Assembly (NCBI GenBank): GCA_013696235.1
Contig: JACCYY010000267.1
Span: forward strand, 1-6,319
Length of the DNA stretch: 6,319 nucleotides
Source: Sporichthyaceae bacterium
GTDB taxonomy: Bacteria > Actinomycetota > Actinomycetes > JACCYY01
Direction: 5' to 3'
This document shows, one piece after another, positions 1 to 6,319 of the stretch. The translations under genes and the position numbers were made by a program. The notes beneath the pieces were generated by a model. It saw nothing but the letters and a program-made list of their open reading frames with translations. It ran no database searches and was not told the origin of the DNA. Every line of letters starts with the position of its first letter. Position 1 is the first letter of the stretch.

Positions 1-62
1 ATACCGGCCCTCGTCCTCTTTGCTGGTGGTGTCTGCGGTTCGCGTCTGGCGGCACGATGAGC

Positions 63-97
63 CCTCAAAACTCCCCACTACCGTCCACTACAGTCGA
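63..97 (-). repeat. 10-bp-periodic TGGNN repeat, candidate MraZ-type box or operator
   Basis: Read on the minus strand, five-base units begin exactly every 10 bp: TCGAC (97-93), TGGAC (87-83), TGGGG (77-73) and TGAGG (67-63). The two central units sit in near-identical 10-mers, seen on the + strand as CCACTACCGT and CCACTACAGT. Direct TGGGN-like repeats separated by five bases are the known binding pattern of MraZ, the regulator at the head of the division and cell wall (dcw) cluster. That assignment is inference: the outer units are degenerate and the gene to the left is not in the window. The repeat could equally be an operator for a divergent gene, or for the kinase gene on the right. Confidence 0.35.
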
Positions 98-148
98 CAA
101 CGATCTCGTGCTCATGCTGTAGAGCGCCCTCCGCACACACCGGCGAGC

Positions 149-184
149 TCGCTCGGCGCGTCCGACAACGGACGACTCGAGCGG
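149..184. other. imperfect hairpin in the leader
   Basis: The inner stem is perfect: CGTCCG (159-164) pairs with CGGACG (169-174) around an ACAA loop. After a symmetric 3x3 internal loop, the outer stem at 150-155 (CGCTCG) pairs with 178-183 (CGAGCG), and a U-G pair (149/184) extends it. No T-run follows on either strand, so it is not a classic intrinsic terminator. It could be a terminator-like stem for an upstream gene or part of a structured 5' leader. GC-rich DNA makes such stems by chance, which limits confidence. Confidence 0.4.
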
Positions 185-203
185 ATCGACACCGCCGACT
201 CGA

Positions 204-222
204 GGCCGGGGAACACCCGGCT
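204..222. other. short hairpin in the leader
   Basis: GCCGGG (205-210) pairs with CCCGGC (216-221) around a GAACA loop, and a G-U pair (204/222) extends the stem. It lies 20 nt downstream of the larger hairpin at 149-184. Its function is unknown and it may be a chance product of high GC content. Confidence 0.3.
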
Positions 223-261
223 GAGCAGCGGGGTCGACGGCGACGAACCTCGACCATGGCA

Positions 262-277
262 ACCGGTCCCGACCGGT
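262..277. promoter_or_regulatory. perfect 7-bp inverted repeat, candidate operator
   Basis: ACCGGTC and GACCGGT flank a two-base CC centre, making a 16-bp site with perfect dyad symmetry in both arms. Each arm contains the self-palindromic hexamer ACCGGT, so there are two hexamers exactly 10 bp apart. The short centre suits binding of a dimeric protein better than an RNA hairpin. It lies about 100 bp upstream of the kinase start and outside any convincing gene. I cannot name a regulator. Confidence 0.35.
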
Positions 278-336
278 CGCGTGGCTGAACTTCGCAAGGT
301 GTCCGGAGCGTTACTGAGGGCTACGCTGGGACATGC

Positions 337-356
337 TCGTCCGCTCCAGCGGGCGA
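337..356 (+). other. hairpin just upstream of the kinase ribosome binding site
   Basis: Positions 337-344 (TCGTCCGC) pair with 349-356 (GCGGGCGA) through eight pairs including one U-G, around a four-base TCCA loop. The stem ends 12 nt before the GGAGG at 369, close enough to influence ribosome access if the region is transcribed. This is inference from pairing alone. Confidence 0.35.
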
Positions 357-368
357 TCGGCGGCAGCC

Positions 369-373
369 GGAGG
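369..373 (+). promoter_or_regulatory. ribosome binding site that fixes the kinase start
   Basis: GGAGG lies 5 nt before the ATG at 379. The next in-frame ATG, at 391, has its nearest purine run almost touching the start codon, so 379 is the better choice. Confidence 0.7.
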
Positions 374-378
374 CGCCC

Positions 379-1674
379 ATGGTCGAGGGGATGGCCAAAC
401 CCGCGCCGCGTGGCGACCCGCCATCCGTCCTCAGCGCCGGCAAGTTCGAGCCCGACCGGCCGATCGCGCTCGTAGTTGGTGCGGGGTCCGAGCCGCTCGC
501 CGAGGTCGGCACGACCGTCCCGCCGGTCAACGGCATCGACCTGCCCACCCTCGAGCTGCTTCCAGACGGGGTGCTGGTCGCCGACCATGATGGTGTCGTC
601 GTCGCGGTCAACGCCGCGGCGGGCAAGGTCGCCGGCCTCGATCCGGCCGCGTCGGTCGGGCGAGAGCTGTCGGTGGTGCTGCCGCTCCTCGACGACGAGG
701 GGCGGTCGTGGTGGATCCACAGCCAGCCCTTCGACGGCATCCGGACCCGCACCCGTCAGCCGGAGCGGTTGCTGTGGCTCCCCGACGGCCAGCCGGTCTT
801 TGTCACCGCCTCCTACGTCCGGCCTCGGGGCGCGAACACCCCGCTGCGGTACCTCGTGGTCGCGCTGCGGCCGGCGACGGACCGGACCCGGCTGGAGCGG
901 CGCGGGGCCGAGCTGGTGGCGACCGCGGCCCACGAGCTGCGCTCACCGCTCACGAGCATCAAGGGCTTCACGACCACCCTGCTGACCAAGTGGAGCCGGT
1001 TCACCGACGAGCAGCGCAGGCTCATGCTCGAGACGGTGGAGGCCGATGCCGATCGGCTGACCCGGCTCATCATCGATCTCCTGGATGTCGCCCGGCTCGA
1101 CAGCGGCCGGCTCACGCTGCACCCCTCCTGGGTCGACGTCGAGGCACGGGTCCGGCACGCGATCCTCGTGCTGGTCGCCGGTGGGACGAAGCCGGACCGC
1201 TTCGTCGTCGAGGCCCAGGTCGGGCTGCCGCGGGTATGGGCCGACGCGGACAAGATCGACCAGATTTGCCTCAACCTGCTCGAGAACGCCATCCGGCACG
1301 GAGAAGGAGTGGCGAGCGTGGTGCTGTCCGGCTCCGGCATACTCGGGAGCCCGTCCGGCGACCGACCCGGCCCGGTCCGGGCTCCGGTCGGTGCGCCGTA
1401 CGGAGTGGTGGCCGATCTCGACGACGCGGACGGTGGTGGACCAGCAGTGACGGTCGCGGTGAGCGACGAGGGCGCGGGCATCCCGGAGCACCTCGTCGCG
1501 CGCGCCTTCCACAAGTTCTGGCACACGGGCAGCGGGGGGACCGGGCTCGGGCTCTACATCGTTCGTGGCATGGTCGAGGCGCACGGCGGCACCATCGCCG
1601 TCGACCGTGGACCGGCCGGCGGTGCAAGGTTCCGATTTCGGCTGCCCGTCAGGTCGCCGGACACCGCCGGCTGA
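379..1674 (+). CDS. soluble PAS-domain sensor histidine kinase, orphan
   Basis: A 431-residue two-component sensor kinase that should autophosphorylate on His and pass the phosphate to an unidentified response regulator. Residues 1-50 are variable. About 53-165 look like a PAS sensor domain (LELLPDGVLVADHDGVVVAVN at its start is typical). The HisKA dimerisation helix carries the H-box AAHELRSPLTSIKG with phosphoacceptor H185. The ATPase domain has the N-box NLLENAIRHG (N303), G1 box VSDEGAGIP (D363), F-box FHKFW and G2 box GGTGLGLYIV. I see no membrane segment or signal peptide, so it is probably cytoplasmic. The residue after HELR is Ser, not the commoner Thr of the ExxT phosphatase motif. 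Residues of about 317-353 form a Gly/Pro-rich insertion between N-box and G1 box. No response regulator is adjacent. From memory, streptomycetes also have a sensor kinase just upstream of pheS, so the position may be conserved. The signal and partner are unknown. Confidence 0.93.
   Translation: MVEGMAKPAPRGDPPSVLSAGKFEPDRPIALVVGAGSEPLAEVGTTVPPVNGIDLPTLELLPDGVLVADHDGVVVAVNAAAGKVAGLDPAASVGRELSVVLPLLDDEGRSWWIHSQPFDGIRTRTRQPERLLWLPDGQPVFVTASYVRPRGANTPLRYLVVALRPATDRTRLERRGAELVATAAHELRSPLTSIKGFTTTLLTKWSRFTDEQRRLMLETVEADADRLTRLIIDLLDVARLDSGRLTLHPSWVDVEARVRHAILVLVAGGTKPDRFVVEAQVGLPRVWADADKIDQICLNLLENAIRHGEGVASVVLSGSGILGSPSGDRPGPVRAPVGAPYGVVADLDDADGGGPAVTVAVSDEGAGIPEHLVARAFHKFWHTGSGGTGLGLYIVRGMVEAHGGTIAVDRGPAGGARFRFRLPVRSPDTAG
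1361..1392. repeat. imperfect palindrome inside the kinase insertion
   Basis: ACCGACC (1361-1367) pairs with GGTCGGT (1386-1392). Inside it, after a small asymmetric loop, 1369-1373 (GGCCC) pairs with 1379-1383 (GGGCT, one G-U). The palindrome sits within the segment of the kinase gene that encodes the extra Gly/Pro-rich loop. It may be a chance product of GC-rich sequence or the trace of a small palindromic element inserted in frame. Confidence 0.35.
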
Positions 1675-2858
<1,184 letters not shown>

Positions 2859-2861
<3 letters not shown>

Positions 2862-5390
2862 CTGGTCCCGCTGTCCTGGCTCCGCGAGCACGCCGACCTG
2901 CCGGCTGAGGCCACCGGGCGCGAGGTCGCGGAGCACCTCATCGCGGCCGGCCTCGAGGTCGAAGGGGTTGACGTGATCGGCGCCGACGTCGTCGGTCCCC
3001 TGGTCGCCGGCCGGGTCGAGTCGATCGAGGAGTTCACCGCCAGCAACGGCAAGACGATCCGCTTCTGCCAGGTCGACGTCGGTCCAGAGCTGGCTCCGGT
3101 GGACCAGCCCACCCGCGGCATCATCTGCGGTGCGCACAACTTCGTCGTCGGCGATCACGTGGTCGTCGCCCTGCCCGGCGCGGTTCTCCCCGGCGGCTTC
3201 GCGATCGGGTCACGCAAGACGTACGGCCACGTGTCCGACGGCATGATCTGCTCGACCCGCGAGCTCGGGATCGGCGATGACCACGCCGGCATCCTCGTCC
3301 TGGCCAGAGCCCCGTCCGGAGCGTGGGAGCTCGGCCAGGATGTCCAGCCCGAGCTCGGCCTGCGTGACGACGTCCTCGACGTCGCGATCACGCCGGACCG
3401 TGGCTACTGCATGTCGATCCGCGGGCTCGCGCGCGAGCTGGCCACCGCGTACGGGGTGGCGTTCGAGGACCCCGCGGGCAGGACGACGGACCTTCCGGGC
3501 GGCGGGATCGACGTCGACCTCCGGGCCGGCGGCTGCGACCGCTTCGTCGCCGTCACGGTGACCGGTCTCGACCCGGCCGCCACCTCGCCGCTCTGGATGC
3601 GCGCGCGCCTGCACCGCAGCGGGATCCGCCCGATCTCGTTGGCTGTGGACGTCACGAACTACGTGCAGCTCGAGCTCGGCCAACCGCTCCACGCGTACGA
3701 CGCAGCGACGCTTTTCGGCGGCATCGTCGTGCGCGACGCCGCCCAGGGCGAGACGGTGCAGACGCTCGACGGCGCCGGCCGGGCGCTCGAGCCGCACGAC
3801 GTGGTGATCACCGACACGGCCGGGACCCGGGTGATCGGGGTGGCCGGGGTCATGGGCGGCCTGAGCACCGAGATCGGGCCGGCGACGACGGAGGTCGTGC
3901 TCGAGGCGGCCCACTTCGACCCGGTCTCGGTGTCTCGCACCGGGCGCCGGCTCGGCCTGACGAGCGAGGCGGCGAAGCGGTTCGAGCGGGGTGTCGACCC
4001 GACCGTGCAGGCCGTGGCGGCCAGCCGGGCCGCGGAGCTCCTGGCCGAGCACGGCGGCGCTCGGACGGCAGGTGCCACCGACGTCGGGAGCCCGGCCCTG
4101 CCGGCCCGGCTGCGCATGGCGGTCGACCACCCGGACCGGGTCGCCGGCCTCGCGTACGGCGCCGAGGTCGTCTGCCGCCGGCTGACCGACGTCGGGTGCC
4201 TCGTGACCCCGGTCGAGGGGTCGGCCGAGCTCGAGGTGCAGCCGCCGCCGTGGCGACCGGACCTGCGCGAGCCGAACGATCTCGCCGAGGAGGTCCTGCG
4301 GCTCGAGGGCTACGCAAACCTGCCGTCGGTGCTGCCACTCGCACCGGCCGGACGCGGCCTCACGGAGCGCCAGCGGATGCGACGTCGGGTCGGTCGCGCG
4401 CTCGCGGCGGCCGGGTACGTCGAGGTGCTGCCGTCCCCGTTCGTCGGCTCCGCGGTCCTCGAGGGCCTCGCCCTGCACGGCGGCGTGGGCAACGACACCG
4501 ACGACGGGCGTCACCAGCTGGTCCGGGTCGCGAACCCGATCTCGGACCAGGAGCCCTACCTCCGGCCGCTCCTGGTCGCCGACCTCCTGCCCACCCTGCG
4601 CCGCAACATCGGCCGGGGCACGCCCGAGGTCGCGCTGTTCGAGATGGGGTCGGTGTTCATCGCGCGATCCGGTGACCACCCGGCGGACGAGGTGCCGCGT
4701 CCGACCGTCGCGCGCCGGCCCTCGGCGAAGGACCTGGCCCGGCTCGACGCCAGCCTTCCGGTCCAGCCGGAGCACGTCGCGGTGGTGCTCGCCGGCGACC
4801 GGTCGCCGAGCGGCTGGTGGGGGACCGGCGAGAAGGCGTCCTGGGCCGACGCGATCGAAGCGGCCCGCGTCGTGGCCCTGGCCGCGGGGGTCGAGATCAC
4901 CGTCCGCGCTGGCGAGCGAGCGCCGTGGCACCCGGGGCGCTGTGCGGCGATCGAGCGGGACGGCGTCGCGGTGGGCTGGGCCGGTGAGCTGCACCCGCGC
5001 GTCACCGCGGCGCTCGACGTGCCGGCGCGCACCGCGGCGATGGAGCTCGACCTGGACCTGCTCGCGGCTGGCAGCGGCGCACCGGTCGCTGCGCCCGCGG
5101 TCTCGACCTACCCGGCGGCGAAGGAGGACCTGGCGCTGGTCGTGGAGTCCCACGTGCCGGCCGCGGAGGTGGCCGCGGCGGTCCGGACCGGTGCCGGCGA
5201 CCTGCTCGAGGACCTTCGCCTGTTCGACGTCTACACCGGCGACCAGGTCGGTCCCGGCCACAAGTCGCTCGCCTTCCACCTGCGCCTGCGCGCGGCTGAT
5301 CGGACCCTCACGGCCGACGAGGCGGCCGACATACGGAATCGTGCGGTCCGTGAGGCGGCGGTGCGCACCGGCGCCCGACTCCGCACCTGA
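2859..5390 (+). CDS. pheT: phenylalanyl-tRNA synthetase beta subunit
   Basis: The large subunit of phenylalanyl-tRNA synthetase, which binds tRNA-Phe and hydrolyses mischarged tyrosyl-tRNA-Phe. At 843 residues it is full length and shows the standard bacterial order. The N-terminal block VPLSWLREHADLP is followed by an EMAPII-like tRNA-binding domain (about 42-155, with PGAVLPGGFAIGSRKTYG and SDGMICS). The B3/B4 editing domain (about 210-390) includes NYVQLELGQPLHAYD and VVLEAAHFDP. H278 and E349 probably match editing residues H261 and E334 of E. coli. The B5 domain (about 415-485) ends in PPPWRPDLREPNDLAEEVLR. A degenerate class II core follows (about 495-715, with GWAGELHPRV at its end), then the FDX-ACB anticodon-binding domain (about 748-843, STYPAAKEDLALVV to ARLRT). 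Nothing is broken or missing. It is translationally coupled to pheS, and argF follows after 36 nt without a visible terminator. Confidence 0.98.
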
Positions 5391-5415
5391 GCCCAGACCC
5401 TGACCCGTCGACACC

Positions 5416-5420
5416 GGAGG
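5416..5420 (+). promoter_or_regulatory. argF ribosome binding site
   Basis: GGAGG lies 6 nt before the ATG at 5427. The 36-nt pheT-argF gap contains no hairpin with a T-run and no AT-rich ArgR-box-like sequence, so argF is probably transcribed with pheT. Confidence 0.8.
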
Positions 5421-5426
5421 ACCACC

Positions 5427-6319
5427 ATGCCCAACGGACCGCGGCACTTCCTGCGCGACGACGACCTGAGCCCGGCCGAGCTGGTCGAGGTGCTGGACCT
5501 GGCCGACGCCATGAAGCTCGACCGGCTTGGCCGCCAGCCGCTGGCCGGACCGCGCACGGTCGCCGTCCTCTTCGACAAGCCGTCGACGCGCACCCGGGTC
5601 TCGTTCGCGATCGGGATCGCGGAGCTCGGCGGCTACCCGCTGATCATCGATGCGAGCTCGAGCCAGGCCGGGCGCGGCGAGCCGGTCGAGGACACGACGC
5701 GGGTGCTCGACCGTCAGGCTGTTGCCATCGTGTGGCGCACCTTCGGCCAGGACCGCATCGAGGCGATGGCTGCGGTGAGCCGCGTCCCGGTCGTGAACGC
5801 CCTCACCGACATGTTCCACCCGTGCCAGCTCCTCGCCGACCTGCAGACCGTGCGGGAGCGGCTCGGTCGGCTCGCCGGGGTGACGTTGACCTACCTCGGC
5901 GACGGTTCCAACAACATGGCCCACTCGTACCTCCTCGCTGGCGCGGCCGCAGGCATGCATGTCCGGATCGGGTCGCCGGACTCCTACCCGCCCGACGCCG
6001 GCGTGCTTGCACGCGCGACCGAGATCGCGGCCGGGACCGGCGGCTCGGTCGCCCACGTCGATGACCCGAAGACGGCGGCCGAGGGCGCGAACGTCCTGGC
6101 CACCGACACCTGGGTCTCCATGGGCCAGGAGGGCGAGGCCGGTGACCGCTCCGGGCCGTTCGTCCCGTACGCGATCGACGACGCGGCCGTCGCGCTGGCC
6201 GACCCGGACGTCGTGGTGCTGCACTGCCTGCCGGCATACCGGGGCAAGGAGATCGCCGGGTCTGTGATCGACGGACCCCGCAGCGCGGTCTGGGATGAGG
6301 CGGAGAACCGCCTGCACGC
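5427..6319 (+). CDS. argF: ornithine carbamoyltransferase, cut off at right edge
   Basis: Transfers the carbamoyl group from carbamoyl phosphate to ornithine, giving citrulline, a late step of arginine biosynthesis in the cytoplasm. The window holds 297 complete codons and no stop. By comparison with the usual length of slightly over 300 residues, only the last one or two dozen are missing. The carbamoyl-phosphate motif FDKPSTRTRVSF (S53-R57), IVWRTFGQ (R104) and HPCQ (131-134) are present. The ornithine side has GDGSNNMAHS (158-167), DTWVSMGQE (D227, S231-M232-G233) and HCLPAYRG with catalytic C267, followed by VWDEAENRLH. SMG and HCLP distinguish it from aspartate carbamoyltransferase. A biosynthetic rather than catabolic (arginine deiminase pathway) role is inferred from the actinobacterial-type sequence and the pheST neighbour. 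Small oddities: SQAGRGE where TQLGRGE is usual, and Tyr271 where His is common after HCLPA. The genes argC, argJ, argB and argD are absent between pheT and argF. Confidence 0.96.
   Translation, partial: MPNGPRHFLRDDDLSPAELVEVLDLADAMKLDRLGRQPLAGPRTVAVLFDKPSTRTRVSFAIGIAELGGYPLIIDASSSQAGRGEPVEDTTRVLDRQAVAIVWRTFGQDRIEAMAAVSRVPVVNALTDMFHPCQLLADLQTVRERLGRLAGVTLTYLGDGSNNMAHSYLLAGAAAGMHVRIGSPDSYPPDAGVLARATEIAAGTGGSVAHVDDPKTAAEGANVLATDTWVSMGQEGEAGDRSGPFVPYAIDDAAVALADPDVVVLHCLPAYRGKEIAGSVIDGPRSAVWDEAENRLH

Larger units (their letters stand above)
1..378. other. non-coding leader region upstream of the kinase gene
   Basis: I see no convincing gene here. The kinase reading frame is closed upstream by TGA at 58-60 and TGA at 286-288, so the kinase cannot start much before 379. 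One + strand frame stays open from the left edge to 475, but its translation is an unstructured Arg/Ser/Pro-rich chain resembling nothing I know, and it runs into the kinase in another frame. The stretch at about 60-120 is noticeably less GC-rich than its surroundings, which fits a promoter zone. TCGACA at 94-99 resembles a -35 element, but no good -10 follows at 17-18 bp. The region also holds a periodic repeat, hairpins and a palindrome, listed separately. A weaker hairpin lies at 307-327 (arms AGCGT/ACGCT, 11-nt loop). The frame ending at 58-60 could be the tail of a gene entering from the left, but its 19 residues are not recognisable. Confidence 0.6.

Noticed and set aside
88..122. Inverted repeat CTACAG ... 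CTGTAG
   Set aside because: Only six base pairs with a 23-nt loop, easily due to chance, and its left arm is part of the periodic repeat.
94..123. Sigma-70-like promoter with TCGACA as -35
   Set aside because: No acceptable -10 at 17-18 bp; TGTAGA matches the consensus too poorly to list as a feature.
2..475. Open + strand frame across the leader, possible small gene starting at TTG 20
   Set aside because: The product is an unstructured Arg/Ser/Pro-rich chain, no good ribosome binding site precedes the start, and it overlaps the kinase by nearly 100 bases in a different frame. It stays open mostly because of high GC content.
3210..6317. Very long open frame on the minus strand (over 1000 codons) opposite pheT and argF
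   Set aside because: It lies antisense to two unmistakable genes. Its translation is a His/Arg/Asp/Val-rich chain with no recognisable domain, the usual mirror of GC-rich coding DNA.

Overview
This window reads as a piece of the chromosome of a high-GC actinobacterium. All four genes point the same way (+ strand), codons end overwhelmingly in G or C, and the proteins resemble actinobacterial versions as I know them: PheS opens with [10 protein letters not shown] and carries the CFVC...CRTC...[14 protein letters not shown] block, PheT opens with VPLSWLREH, and ArgF has the HFLRDDDLSPAE start and the IVWRTFGQ stretch.

Layout: (1) positions 1-378 hold no convincing gene. They contain a 10-bp-periodic GTGG repeat read on the minus strand, several hairpins, and a perfect 7-bp inverted repeat, followed by a good ribosome binding site. 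(2) 379-1674 encodes a soluble PAS-type sensor histidine kinase with no response regulator beside it and an unusual insertion in its ATPase domain. (3) A 75-nt gap holds a 9-bp GC hairpin with a competing alternative stem. (4) 1750-2859 is pheS and 2859-5390 is pheT, overlapping by one base (TGATG), encoding the two subunits of phenylalanyl-tRNA synthetase. (5) After only 36 nt, 5427 to the right edge is argF (ornithine carbamoyltransferase), cut off near its C-terminus.

Together the window joins phenylalanine tRNA charging and arginine biosynthesis in what looks like one transcription unit headed by a signalling kinase. In streptomycetes, from memory, a sensor kinase also precedes pheS-pheT, and the genes that follow are argC-J-B-D. 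Here argF follows pheT directly, so the arginine cluster is rearranged or reduced.

I see no mobile element, CRISPR array, tRNA, rRNA or prophage signature. The core is ordinary housekeeping sequence. The points that merit a second look are the non-coding leader, the kinase insertion and the pheT-argF junction. I did not find a clearly new biological system.
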